Source: Phoronis australis (taxonomy: Eukaryota; Phoronida; Phoronidae). From it: DNA of 64,000 nucleotides. The translations under genes and the position numbers were made by a program. The DNA lies in assembly GCA_002633005.1 (NCBI GenBank), contig NMRA01000056.1:9165-73164 (forward strand). The letters run 5' to 3'. Of the stretch, positions 1 to 11,793 are shown piece after piece; the first letter of the stretch is position 1; every line of letters starts with the position of its first letter. The notes beneath the pieces are model-generated. The model saw only the letters and a list, made by a program, of their open reading frames with translations, was not told the origin of the DNA and ran no database searches.

Positions 1-17
1 TATGAGGTATAAATAGG

Positions 18-182
18 TTATTACATGTTCTGATGAGTAGTTATCCCCCTTATCTAGAGCCCTCATGGATTTTGTAGAATTATATCCCTCGAGGCTAACG
101 CCCCTCGGGCGATAATTCTCCAAAATCCACTCGGGCTCTATATAACGGGGATAACGACTTCGCCATGTAATAATCTATATTT
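18..182. repeat. Fold-back (inverted-repeat) element
   Basis: The left arm (about 20-90, containing gttatcccccttatctagag) pairs imperfectly with the right arm (about 100-180, containing ctctatataacggggataac). Both arms include an aattct/attttg core. The two arms are nearly adjacent, so the whole would form one long hairpin. There is no coding capacity. It is consistent with a MITE or fold-back repeat in the 3' flank of the GNAT array. Confidence 0.6.
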
Positions 183-564
183 ATCAATATCTCTTTTCAA
201 TAATGCGCATACATATAATTATTATAATGTTAATAATAGTATACTTTATTTATTTCTCTTTTGTATAATGTACATACAGAATATAAACAGAGTTGGTCTT
301 ACCAGACACTTAAAAGTACAATAATCATCATTTTTAAGGATCTCACTATCAATCAATCGTAAATCTCTCACATTTTCTACTGGCATGAAGACGAAAACTT
401 TTCCACGCCATTGATCTATATAAATTTGGCACTTACTCGATTAAACAAATCTAATATAAGGTCAACATGAACTTCATCTTCGGCAACCCCACAAAAGCAG
501 TGGTTACAGTTATTGTTGTACTTACGTTCTTTCTTGCACTGTTTGTGTTCACAGATTAGACGTG

Positions 565-2545
565 TTAACCTAAATACACTGTGTAGTTTGAAACTGCGAA
601 CACATTTTCGTGCTCCACTTCAATTTTTTCTTTGGAAAACAAACTAAGACCCCGAATATAGACTACAAAGCTGGGACACCACTTCTCAATATGATCACAA
701 AGCTGCGTATTCGTAGAGATCATAAACGTTTTTCTTTTTCCAGATTGGCAAACAAGTTTCAGGAGAATAGCTTTGGCAACTTCAAAGTTGTCTGCGTACA
801 CTGGACCAATCCGATTAGCAATGCAATGAGTGGTATCAAGGCAACCATATCCAATAATTCTTCCGCCCTTCAGGGCGACAAACGTAACGATACCTTCAAT
901 AAAGCAGTTGGTCTGAACAAAACTGGTACTCCCACGAATGCACAGATTTCTATCATATTTATCTAAATTCCCCATGTCTACAGCTTTGACGTCAACAATT
1001 TTGACATCTTTACAGTCGGACATCAAGCAAGATTTATCCAATTTGCCCGTGAAGGTAATGTACTTTACACCAACAATGCCGAATCCCTTCTTTTTGTATG
1101 CTTGTCGTACGTCGTCGCTGTCGAGACACGTCAGAGCGAAGTTCCTCTCTCCCACGAACTCTTTCGCATATGTGAAAAGCTGTCGACCTGATAATAAAGA
1201 ATACAACGGGCGCAACTAGCAACTCAGGTAATGACGAAAAAGAACTGCCTCCTACATTTAGTACTATGTCAGCGCGCGGGTATATTATGTACATGTTAAT
1301 GTAATATACAATTGCAGCTAGACAGGATTCAGGTATGTCTTTCTATAATCACTATTTCTATAGGGAAGGAGTCCCAGTCTGTTATAAGCTGTAAGCAAAC
1401 AACTTACCCACACCGGAGCCTCTGAATTCTTTCGTGACTGTGTTTATTCCGCCAAAACACAAGTCTGGACCAAGAACATGGATAACCATGACACCTGGAG
1501 AGAAGAAAAGAGAATTAGTTTACAAACACATTCAACTAGAGAAAGATTGTTAAGACATTATTTTATTAACTGATACAAAACTGAATAGTTAAGGGACAAA
1601 AAAGCTTAGTTAATTCTGGCATGTGTTCGTTTAGAATATTGAGGCGGACATGAGGTGTTCATATATTGTCAATAGCCCCGCCCACACACAACCTATCCTG
1701 GACAATTTGCACTGATACAACTTACCCCACATTTAAGTGGAACGTCCACACACATATATCCGATAACTAGGGTAAGGCGGAAGTTGTCGCTCTTTGTATG
1801 ACCGTGGACAACTGATGCCAATGCAGCACGCAAAAGAAGAACACACTGTATGTTACCGCAACAGATAAAGACTTCCGCCTTGGAACAGGTTTGCGGCCAC
1901 TTGGCGATTAGAAGTGGCGCAAGTTACCCTAGAACAAGTTACCTTACCTCGATAATTTGGAGTAAGTTGCAGTGGCGGATTTAGAGGGAGGGCAAGGGGC
2001 CATGGCCTCCTAAAATTCTCCCAGATTCCATTTGTCAGTTCGAGGGTGCCTGCGAAGGTCTAACGGGCAAAGAGATCCTGGCTAATACCGTCTTTGCCCT
2101 GCCAAAACTCAAAATTATGAATCTACCCGAGTTGTATACAGCTTTGCACCTATCCGGTAAATACTGGAAAGGTCATTAAATAAACCTGAAATTAAAGGCC
2201 CGTCTAACCATTGGCTACACTAACGTTTCTTTTTCATAAAGCCGTTAGGCTGAACAAGTCAATCCCGGCAATTACTGCTAGTGATGCAAAAAGACTCGAG
2301 ATTGCATCCAATTTGTATCATTGTCCTGCACAGCGTGCAGAGTTAGACCCCTCACCTATGACTTTGCCATCGAGCTCTGCAACAACAAATCCGCCAGGAT
2401 TGTCTCGGGTTATCTTGAAGATGAGTGTGATAAAAGCCTTCGAGTACAATCTGTAGAAATCCTCCGTGTCGTCTTCTTGACATATTAAAGTAATTGTGGA
2501 CAAATCCTCCTCTTTTGCTGGCCGAAATTGAATACTGTCCAGCAT
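565..2545 (-). CDS. GNAT N-acetyltransferase with YitH-like C-terminal domain, tandem copy 1
   Basis: Three exons read on the minus strand: 2356-2545 (start ATG at 2545), 1408-1494 and 565-1187 (stop at 565). Donors gtgagg and gtaagt and both cag acceptors are canonical, and the phases fit (190+87+623 nt), giving 299 aa. Residues 1-64 hold the GNAT N-terminus (MLDSIQFRPAKEEDLSTI). The acetyl-CoA pyrophosphate loop RGSGVG at 88-93 is completed across the exon 2/3 junction. The C-terminal half contains an IIGYGCLD...RIGPVYAD block typical of the YitH/HolE-like acetyltransferase domain (Acetyltransf_18). The fold predicts acetyl transfer from acetyl-CoA to an amine or small molecule; the acceptor is unknown. 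The reading frame stays open upstream of the ATG, but no earlier in-frame ATG was seen. Its exon 3 product differs from copy 3 at about 24 of 196 residues, so it is the most diverged copy. Confidence 0.85.
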
Positions 2546-2699
2546 GATTAAAGAGCTTGAATCCCGTGGACTTAAAAGCGAATACAAGTCACCACTAAAG
2601 CAGTTTCAAACGTAGAGAAAATCTATGACTGCGCCGCTTCCGTTTTCACATTGCTCAGTTTACTACAAATGACCTTTGGACAGCGTGAAGTGTTATAAA

Positions 2700-2960
2700 A
2701 AAATGGATAACAAGGATTGTGGGATAGTAGCACTTCGCGCCGGCGTGTAGCGCCTATCGTTGGCCGTGTGCAGAAAAGTGTCGCCAGTAAATTACGCTGA
2801 GTAAATTACTCTCGTTTTTCACGATCGTAAAATAAGCAGCATAAACCATTCTTTTTGAAGTACATTAACATTGATCAGAACATTTAACAGGCTCTAAAGC
2901 CGAGCTCCGACGTTGCTGTTGAATATACCATTGGTGCTAAAAAGATGATTATACTGCCCT
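2700..2960 (-). promoter_or_regulatory. Conserved upstream block of the GNAT copies (candidate promoter)
   Basis: About 150-400 bp upstream of the copy 1 ATG lies a block that recurs upstream of copy 2 (about 5840-6060) and copy 3 (about 9480-9700). It includes a cgcctatcgttgg-like string and an attactctcgtttttcacga string. Conservation may simply reflect recent duplication. No TATA box in a convincing position was identified. Confidence 0.3.
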
Positions 2961-3562
2961 TATCAGCGTTTGGAATAATTTATGAAGAGCTTTATGTTGA
3001 TAAACGTATGTCTTGTGCTTTGGAATAATAACAACACTCGTAGTACTAGTAACAATAATGTACTTTATTAATATCTCTTTTAGATAATGTACAAACAGAT
3101 AATTACTATTAAAATAATAATAATGATAATAATATACTTTAGTTAGGTCCCTTTTGAATAATGTACATACAGGTTACAAACAGTTGGTCTTTCCGGACAC
3201 TTAAAATTACAATAATCACCATTATTATGGATTTCACTTTCATATCAATATCAAACGCTATGATCGCCCCCTTTCTCTAAAATCAACAAGCAGGTCCTGA
3301 CAATCAATCGTAAATCTCTCACATTGTCTACTGACATGAAGAAAACTTTATACGCCATTAAAATATATAAAGTTGCCACTGGGTCGATTAAACAAATCTC
3401 ATATAAGGTCAACATGAACTTCATCTTCGGCAACCCCACAAAAACATTGGTTACAGTTACAGTTACAGTTGTTCTTATATCATCAAGTGTAAAGTGTAAA
3501 AATAATGAACATAAAATTGCTATGTTCTTTCTTGCACTGTATGTGTTCACAGATTAGACGGG

Positions 3563-5681
3563 TTATCCTAAATACACTGTGTAGTTTGAAATTGCGAACA
3601 CGTTTTCGTGCTCCACTTCAATTTTTTCTTTGGAAAACAAACTAAGACCTCGAATATTGATTACAAAGCTGGGACTCCACCTTTCGATATGATCACAAAG
3701 CTGCCCATTCGTAGAAAGCATAAACGTTTTTCTTTCTCCAGATTGGCAAACAAGTTTCAGGAGAATAGCTTTGGCAACTTCAAAGTTGTCTGCGTACACT
3801 GGACCAATCCGATTAGCAATGCAATGAGTGGTATCAAGGCAACCGTATCCAATAATTTTTTCGCCCTTCAGGGCGACAAAAGTAACGATACCTTCAATAA
3901 AGCAGTTGGTCTGAACAAAGCTGGTACTCCCACGAATGCACAGATTTCTATCATATTTATCTAATTCCCCCATGTCAACAGCTTCGACGTCAACAATTTT
4001 GACATCTTTACAGTCAGACATCAAGCAAGATTTATCCAATTTGCCCGTGAAGTTATTGTACTTTACACCAACAATACCGAATCCCTTCTTTTCGTATGCT
4101 TGTCTAAGGTCGTCGGTGTCGACACTAACCACGGCAAAGTTCCTCTCTCCCACGAACGCTTTCGCTTGTCTGAAAAGCGCTCTACCTGTTGAAATATCAT
4201 AATAAAAAGGGCGCTACTAACAACTCAGGTAATGACGAAAAAGAACTGGGGCCTGTTCCAAGAAACTGACTTAAGTTCATTTTTTACTTAAGTTTAAGAT
4301 TTGTCTTAAATTCCAAACTTTGAAACTTCCACATTTGGTAAGTTAGTCAAAATTAAAACAAAACTTATGTCAAACACTTAAATCAAACTCAAAATCTCTA
4401 TTTTGAATTGGTTTTCAGACAACTTTAACTTATATTTTAAAATTTACTGAAATGTAAGATTTGTCTTAGCTAAGTCAGTTTTGTTGGAACGGGCCAAAAC
4501 ATGTCAGCACGTGATATATATTATGTACATGCTGATGTAATACACAATTGCAGCTAGACAGGCTTCGAGTATGTCTTTCTAGAGACAAGGATAACAGTCA
4601 CAGGCCACGAAAAACCGTAAGCAAATAGCTTACCCACACCGAAACCTCTAAATTCTTTCGTGACTGTGTTTATTCCGCCAAAACACAAGTCTGGACCAAG
4701 AACATGGACGATCATGACACCTGGCGAGAAGAAAAGAGAATTGGTTTGCAAACACATTCAACTAGAGAAATGGATTCGTAAGACATTTATTGATTGATAC
4801 AAAATATAATTAAGGCACAAAAAGTACAGTTAATTCTGGCGTGCGGTCCTTTTGATTACTTATTTGGAGATGAGGTAGTTCACGATACCTTCATAAACAG
4901 TGGTGTTCTTTTACCAGAAGTAAAAAATCCTTCGTCCCGGATTGACGCTGAATTAATTTCTGGCAATGCTCATCATACATTTTAGTGAATTAAGAATTAC
5001 GAGGAAATCGTGACTGTGTTGACACTAAAATGCACAGTGTTTGCGTCGATTTTCAAAACAAGATCAAGAATTTGTGATAAAAATGACGAGAACGGGCGCT
5101 TTTTAAGCAGTGGAGCACAGTTTTCAGAAAGTGTCTGTGTACAGAACATAACGTACTAGGTTTTTTGGCTTAAATTACAATAATAAAAATACATTTTTAA
5201 AAAAATCCATTGGACGTTTAACTGAAGAACTTAAGGGGGCTAAAATCCACGGTCTGTTTAAGAGGCGAACTTTTGCATCGTAGTGGCAATGTACTCAAAC
5301 CTCAGAGCGCTTCGGTTATGAATTCAACATTCATGGCTTAAAGGGGTCGAGACACATGCAGTTTCGAATTGCGCTGAGAACACCTCCCAATATGCGACAA
5401 TTCAAACTTCCTACAGGGCGATGAAACTTGCCTCGGTGTTTTGCCCAAGAGCGCATGGGCGGCTCAGCACTGAGAAATTGGGGGAATATTGCCCCATATC
5501 CCTCCTGTGGTGTACCGCTCATAGACCATCTGCGCCGGAGCACTGAATAAGTGGGGGGGAGCTATAGCCCCCCCCCCCCNTACAATCTGTAGAAATCCTC
5601 CGTGTCGTCTTCTTGACATATTAAAGTAATTGTGGACAAATCTTCCTCTTTTGCTGGCCGAAATTGAATACTGTCCAGCAT
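3563..5681 (-). CDS. GNAT N-acetyltransferase with YitH-like C-terminal domain, tandem copy 2 (exon 1 broken by gap)
   Basis: Exon 3 is 3563-4185 (stop at 3563) and exon 2 is 4634-4720, with the same junctions and phases as copies 1 and 3. Exon 1 starts with ATG at 5681 and can be read only to 5581. There the sequence meets an N at 5580 and a run of C. By comparison with copy 3, 89 nt of exon 1 and the adjoining intron (about 420 bp in total) are missing, so the start of intron 1 cannot be seen. The acetyl-CoA loop reads RGFGVG rather than RGSGVG. The exon 3 product differs from copy 3 at 11 of 196 residues and has no stop or frameshift, which argues that the gene is intact and the break is an assembly fault. 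Intron 2 carries a ~250 bp MITE not present in its sisters. The acceptor substrate is unknown. Confidence 0.75.
4250..4497. mobile_element. MITE in intron 2 of GNAT copy 2
   Basis: The segment begins gcctgttccaagaaactgac and ends with the near-complement gtcagttttgttggaacggg, giving terminal inverted repeats of about 25 bp around an AT-rich centre. The flanking sequence gacgaaaaagaactg on the left and aaaacatgtcagcacg on the right is shared with copy 3. There these flanks are separated only by about 20 bp of ordinary intron, so this is an insertion private to copy 2. No ORF is present. Confidence 0.75.
5568..5580. other. Homopolymer C run ending in an undetermined base (assembly break)
   Basis: A run of C ends in N at 5580. 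To the left the sequence matches intron 1 of copy 3 up to about 8806. To the right it resumes at the equivalent of 9227, inside exon 1. About 420 bp present in copy 3 is therefore absent here. Confidence 0.8.
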
Positions 5682-7013
5682 GATTAAAGAGCATGAATCC
5701 CGTGGACCTAAAAGCGAATATAAGTCATCACTAAAGCAGTTTCAAACGTAGAGAAAATCTATGACTGCGTCGCTTCCGTTTTCACATTGCTCAGTTTACG
5801 ACAAGTGACCTTTGGACAGCTTGAGGTGTTATAAAATAATGGATAACAAAGATTGTGGCATTGTAGCACTTCGCGCCGGCGTGTAGCACCTATCGTTGGT
5901 CGTGTGCAGGAAAGTGGCGCTAGTAAATTACGCTGAGTACATTACTCTCGTTTTTCACGACCGTACAATAAGCAGCGTAAACCTTGAAGTATATTAACAT
6001 TGATACATTTAACCTGCTCTAAACCCGAGTTCCCACGTTGCTATTGAATTTACCATTGGTGCTAAATAGATGATTATACTGCCCTTATCAGCGTTTGGAA
6101 AAGAGCTTTATGTTAATAAAGGTATGTCATGTGCTTTGGAATAATAACAACACTCGTAGTACTAGTAATAATAATATACTTTATTAATATCTCTTTTAGA
6201 TAATGTACATACAGATAATTATTATTAAAATAATAATAATAATAATAATAATAAAGCTAATGATAATAATATACTTTAGTTAGGTCCCTTTTGAATAATG
6301 TACATACAGATTACAATCAAATTATTATAATCCATCTATTATATAAAATGAATCGTTTGCACAAACTTCGTCTCCCCCGCTCCACTACAGACCTTCGTTC
6401 GCCCGTTTCGGCACCGCCTTGGTCCCAGGTATTGCACCGGCCCCCTATTTGGATTCGAGATGTTCTTTTTTTTTCTCCAGGGCCGTTTTTTCGTGGACGC
6501 CAAGGGATCGAGGGTTGCCAGTTTCGTGCGGCGTTTCCCGCTAGCTAGCTGTTACCCATGCCAAAGTACGGGTAACTGCTGGTATTAATAATAATGTACT
6601 TTACTTAGGTCTCTTTCGTATAATGTACATACAGATCAGCTGCAAACAGAGTTGGTCTTTCCGGACACTTAAAAGAACAATAATCACCATTATTACGGAT
6701 TTCACTTTCATGTCAATATCAAATGCTATGAACGCCCCCTTTCGCTAAAACCAACAAGCAGGTCATCACAATCAATCGTAAATCTCTCGCATTGTCTACT
6801 GACATGAAGAAGGAAACTTTTTCACACCATTAAAATATATAAAGTTGCCACTGGGTCGATGAAACAAATCTCATATAAGGTCAACATGAACTTCATCTTC
6901 GGCAACCCCACAAAGACACTGGTTACAGTTACAGTTGTATTTATATCATCAAGTGTAAAGCGTAAAAACAATGAACATAAAATTGATATTCTTTCTTTCA
7001 CAGATTAGACGGG

Positions 7014-9327
7014 TTACCCTAAATACACTGTGTAGTTTGAAACTGCGAACACGTTTTCGTGCTCTACTTCAATTTTTTCTTTGGAAAACAAACTAAGACC
7101 TCGAATATTGATTACAAAGCTGGGACACCACTTCTCAATATGATCACAAAGCTGCCCATTCGTAGAAAGCATAAACGTTTTTCTTTCTCCAGATTGGCAA
7201 ACAAGTTTCAGGAGAATAGCTTTGGCAACTTCAAAGTCGTCTGCATACAATGGTCCAATCCGATTAGCAATGCAATGAGTGGTATCAAGGCAACCGTATC
7301 CAATAATTTTTTCGCCCTTCAGGGCGACAAAAGTAACGATACCTTCAATAAAGCAGTTGGTCTGAACAAAGCTGGCCCTCCCACGAATGCACAGATTTCT
7401 ATCATATTTATCTAATTCCCCCATGTCTACAGCTTTGACGTCAACAATTTTGACATCTTTACAGTGGGACACCAAGCAAGATTTATCCAATTTGCCCGTG
7501 AAGTTGTTGTAGTTTACACCAACAATGCCGAATCCCTTCTTTTCGTATGCTTGTCTAAGGTCGTCGGTGTCGACACTAACCACGGCAAAGTTCCTCTCTC
7601 CCACGAACGCTTTCGCTTGTCTGAAAAGCGCTCTACCTGTTGAAATATCATAATAAAAAGGGCGCTACTCAGTAACAACTCAGGTAATGACGAAAAAGAA
7701 CTGCTTCCTACATTTAGTATTTTAAAACATGTCAGCACGCGATATATATTATAAACATGTTGATGTAATATACAATTGCAGCTAGACAGGCTTCGAGTAT
7801 GTCGTTCTAGAGACAAGGATAACAGTCACAGGCCACGAAAAACCGTAAGCAAATAGCTTACCCACACCGGAACCTCTAAATTCTTTCGTGACTGTGTTTA
7901 TTCCGCCAAAACACAAGTCTGGACCAAGAACATGGACGATCATGACACCTGGCGAGAAGAAAAGAGAACTGATTTGCAAACACAATTCAACTAGAGAAAT
8001 GGATTAGTAAGACATTTATTGTGATAAAAATATAATTAAGGCACAAAAAGCATAGTTAATTCTGGCGTGCGGTCCTTTTGATTATTAATTTGGAGATGAG
8101 GTAGTTCGCGATACCTTCATAAACAGTTGTGTTGTTTTACCACAAGTAAAAAATCCTTCGTCCCGGATTGACGCCGAATTCATTTGTGGCAGTGCTCATC
8201 AAACATTTTAATGAATTAAGAATTACGAGGAAATCGTGACTGTGTTGACACTAAAATGCACAGTGTTTGCGTCGATTTTCAAAACAATATCAAGAATTTG
8301 TGATAAAAATGACGAGAACGGGCGCTTTTTAAGCAGTGGAGCACAGTTTTCAGAAAGTGCAGGTGTCCAGAACAGAACGTACTAGGTTTTTTGGCTTAAA
8401 TTACAATAATAAAAATACATTTTTAAAACAACCCATTGGACGCTTAACTGAAGAACTTAAGGGGGTTAAAATCCACGGTCTGTTTAAGAGGCGAACTTTT
8501 GCATCGTAGTGGCAATGTACTCAAACCTCAGAGCGCTTCGGTTATGAATTCAACATTCACGGCTTAAAAGGGTCGAGACGCATGCAGTTTCGAATTGCGC
8601 TGAGAACACCTCCCAATATGCGACAATTCAAACTTCCTACAGGGCGATGAAACTTGCCTCGGTGTTTTGCCCAAGAGCGCATGGGCTGCGCAGCACTGAG
8701 AAATTGGGGGAATATTGCCCCATAGCCCTCCTGTGGTGTACCGCTCATAGACCATTTGTGCCGGAGCACTGAATGAGTGGGGAGAGCTATAGCCCCCCAG
8801 CCCGCTATTGTGCGCCGCCCATGATAGGGAGCATCTTCTAGGATATATGACCAGGTCTAAATTCATATATGATAAATACTTATACAAAACCATCGTCGAA
8901 ATTAGGGATCGGTCTTATATTGAACAATATCAAATCGTATAAGCATCTGAACTATGTTAAATTCTGACACGTTGGCCAATGTTTTATCTTTCACAAAGCC
9001 GTTAGGCCTACAGAAGCCAACAGGTAAGCCCACAAATTATAGCGTTTCCAGTTGCAATTATTGCTAGTGATGCAAAAAGGCTGGTTGCATCCATTTTGTA
9101 TCATTGTCCGGTCAGCGTGCAGATTTAGACCCCTTACCTATGACTCTACCATCGAGCTCTGCAACAACAAACCCGCCAGGATGGTCTCGGGTTATCTTGA
9201 AGATGAGTGTGATAAAAGCCTTCGAGTACAATCTGTAGAAATCCTCCGTGTCGTCTTCTTGACATATTAAAGTAATTGTGGACAGGTCCTCCTCTTTTGC
9301 TGGCCGAAACTGTATCCTGTCCAGCAT
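7014..9327 (-). CDS. GNAT N-acetyltransferase with YitH-like C-terminal domain, tandem copy 3
   Basis: Exons on the minus strand are 9138-9327 (ATG at 9327), 7862-7948 and 7014-7636 (stop at 7014). Exon lengths 190, 87 and 623 nt are identical to copy 1, giving 299 aa. Donors are gtaagg and gtaagc. The N-terminal GNAT motif MLDRIQFRPAKEEDL, the acetyl-CoA loop RGSGVG (88-93) and the C-terminal block with RIGPLYAD are all present. Intron 1 (7949-9137) is longer than in copy 1 and closely matches the visible part of copy 2. Copies 2 and 3 therefore share the more recent duplication, or have been homogenised by conversion. The protein is predicted to be cytosolic, because there is no signal peptide or membrane segment. 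The substrate cannot be told from sequence. Confidence 0.87.
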
Positions 9328-9779
9328 GATTAAAGAGCATGAATCCTGTGGACCCAGATGCGAATACAACATTAAAACAGTTTCAAATGTGGTGCAAATA
9401 ATTGTGTCGTTTCAGTTTTCACTGCCCCTGTTACGGCACTTGACTTTTGAACAGCGTGCAGCTTGAGGAGTCATAAAAAGTGGACATCATGGGTTGCGAG
9501 ATATTAGCACGGCGGGTAGAATCTATCGTTGGCCGTGAGCATTGAGGAAACTGTCGCTAGTACATTACGCTGAGTTAATTACTCTCGTTTTTCACGACCC
9601 CAAAAATAACGAGCGTAAACCATTCTTTTTGAAGCACAGTAACATTGAAAAGAACATTTAACCGGCAGTAAACTCGAGTTCCCACGTTGCTATTGAATAA
9701 ACCATTGGTGCTAAAAAATATTTCACTGCCCTTTTCAGCATTTAGAAAAAGAAGAGCTTGATGTTGATAAACGATAAGC

Positions 9780-10260
9780 AATCTATGGATAAACATGGGA
9801 GCTCCGAGTTTGTTGCCGAAGAGTTGGACACCACCTGCTTTGTCATTGTTGATGATTTTAATGCTGGTGTTATCGCCAGATCTTTGTTCTCCAAACACTT
9901 GCTTAATTTTTGTAATGACGGTAAACTTATGTTTTCTCGTTTCTCAATCGCTGAATAGATTCCTTGTGATAGCTATGTATTCCTTAATCTTTATGAGCCA
10001 CTTCATTTTCGTGACTTGATCATTTTTGTTCTTGTTCAGACTTTCAGGATATTTCAGTTTGCTATGATGAGGATGATCCCTAGTGTTCAGTTTTCTTACA
10101 TTTCACAAAAATCCTTAGCTGTCTGTTTATTCAAATTATAATTCTCGTGGTCCTCGTTTGAAATGGGAGACCGTTGTCCAAGGATGATTGCTCTCTATTT
10201 TGTAATCTTACTGATTCTGTTTAATTAGGCTAATGTTAGTGTTTTCGGATTTTGTTTTGT
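9780..10260 (+). pseudogene. Decayed LINE endonuclease-domain fragment
   Basis: In one frame the product includes FVIVDDFNAGVIARS and HLLNFCNDGKL, resembling the GDFNADI...LLxFC segment of apurinic-type endonucleases in CR1/Rex-like non-LTR retrotransposons. Further on, a tcgtgacttgatcatttt string reads S-stop-LDHF, where the family has SWLDHF. An LSKDDCSLFCNLTDSV string around 10170-10220 resembles the linker just after the endonuclease. Stops and frame changes separate the pieces, so it is dead. No reverse transcriptase domain was found downstream. The assignment rests on remembered family motifs. Confidence 0.55.
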
Positions 10261-11030
10261 CAACGGGCACTGTGTAAACAGCATGACCACGTGACAACCA
10301 CTCAACAAGCTTACCGTAACACCTTACCATCTGTGTGAACCATTTCTCTATTCTAAAGTTTAGAGTGCACTAGTTTATTCTGCACTATTTATCACTTTCA
10401 ATGTTGTAAAGCTTCTCTTCCTAACATTATTTTTCGTCTTTTTGCCGAGTTTCCATTTGTGCTAACCCATTGGTTGTTGCTATACGTGATTCTGATTTGG
10501 TCTTTCAATCGCAGATTCGACTGAGACAAAATCTTTGTATATTTCCTGGTATAACCTGTAGCTAGTCTTAAATTTTTTAGCTGTTTTGACCATACATATG
10601 TCTTATGTGGACTGTTGTATATTTATATGGCATTTATGCAATGAAACATATTCATTCTATAAAACATATTCAAGAAGCAAACTTTTGTTTTTAAGGCCCT
10701 AAAAAGCATGGAATTAGTCAACAAATTCGAAAGTTATTTTGGTCATTCTATATACGCACCGACCTTTGGCCTTGGCTTAATCCCGGGAATAGTAGACTTA
10801 GATATCTTTTCATCTCCAGTCTTAGAACCCCTGTCTACAACCTATCATACTACATGCTAGGAGTTTTCCAACAAGACATTTTGGGTGTTAAAATCATTTT
10901 ACTGCATTTTACGTAAAGCTATTCTTTGGTTTCTAAGTGTTTGTTCTGCAATTATATATAAAAAGTTTAGGCCCCCAGAACCAGAATATGTGTGTTTAGG
11001 TAATTTTTGAAAAATACTCGTATTTGCGTA
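10260..11030. other. Non-coding stretch, nothing recognised
   Basis: AT-rich sequence with no open frame or repeat structure that I could identify. It may be further decayed retrotransposon sequence continuing from the endonuclease fragment. Confidence 0.4.
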
Positions 11031-11032
11031 AC

Positions 11033-11121
<89 letters not shown>

Positions 11122-11140
11122 GCGTGTGTGTGCGTATTGC
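11033..11140. repeat. (GT)n microsatellite
   Basis: About 100 bp of nearly pure GT dinucleotides with a few gc interruptions at the right end. The long CVCVCV and HTHTHT open frames here are artefacts of the repeat. Confidence 0.97.
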
Positions 11141-11427
11141 GCAATTGCATCACATGTGTATGCATAAGTTACGTATTACTGTTTTCAATAGTTTCTACAA
11201 TAATTCATTCTTGCAACCTGTTGCCAGCAACGTTGTAGTTAATTCCATTTCGGTGCAGTGAATTTAATTTTTAGTAATTACCTATGCCCGTAAAATAAGA
11301 TTAAAAAATGAAGTTTACCTCGTAAAAGAATCCAATCCAATACTTTGTGTTGTTGATAGCGCACACTGTACTTGCCACATAATCAAATTGTCCGGGTTTT
11401 GACACACGCCAAAATTGCCATTATATC

Positions 11428-11793
11428 GTGGCAATTTTCCTCGCCACATATCCCTATTTTTCTGTTCGACTAAAAAGAAAAAACGAGACGTTTCAAGGGT
11501 TTTCGATGCACCCGCAATTTCCTATTCGACTTAGGAAAAAACAACAAACGCCGTCGTCCGCTTTTGGTGTTACGTTTCCTGTTCAACAAAAAACGCTGCC
11601 GAGACGCTTTGTGTATTGTGACGATTATTTCAGCTTTGCGTTTTGGCATAGACCCATATGTCTCGCTTTTTATCCGGAAGGTCCGCTTTTCAATCCAGTT
11701 ATTCCATTTTTTCAGAGTCGAAAGTTGACAACTACGAAAGAAGTGTTCAATATAACTCTGTCATACACACACTGCGTGAATCAGAACCAGTAA
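11428..11793 (+). other. Open frame of 121 codons, unrecognised
   Basis: The frame is open for 121 codons, and the product is rich in F, R, K and P with no family motif that I recognise. It lacks splice-linked neighbours. It lies between a microsatellite and transposon relics, so chance or repeat-derived sequence is more likely than a gene. A second open frame at 12542-12781 is equally unsupported. Confidence 0.15.

Larger units (their letters stand above)
190..9760. repeat. Three-unit tandem duplication carrying the GNAT genes
   Basis: Each unit contains the whole gene plus matching flanks. The 3' flank (about 440-560, 3390-3560, 6860-7010) shares the string cttcatcttcggcaacccca. The 5' flank (about 2700-2960, 5840-6110, 9480-9730) shares a cgctgagt...ttactctcgtttttcacga block. 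Stop codons are spaced 2998 bp (copy 1 to 2) and 3451 bp (copy 2 to 3). Unit differences are mainly insertions: a MITE at about 4250-4497, a GC-rich insert near 6345-6590 in the 3' flank of copy 3, and unrelated intron sequence at about 1570-2200 in copy 1. Confidence 0.85.

Noticed and set aside
610-1219. Plus-strand open frames opposite the GNAT third exons (also 3608-4202 and 7059-7415)
   Set aside because: They are antisense shadows of the conserved coding exon, preserved only because the tandem copies are similar.
10899-11261. Open frames of alternating C/V and H/T on both strands
   Set aside because: They are products of the (GT)n microsatellite.
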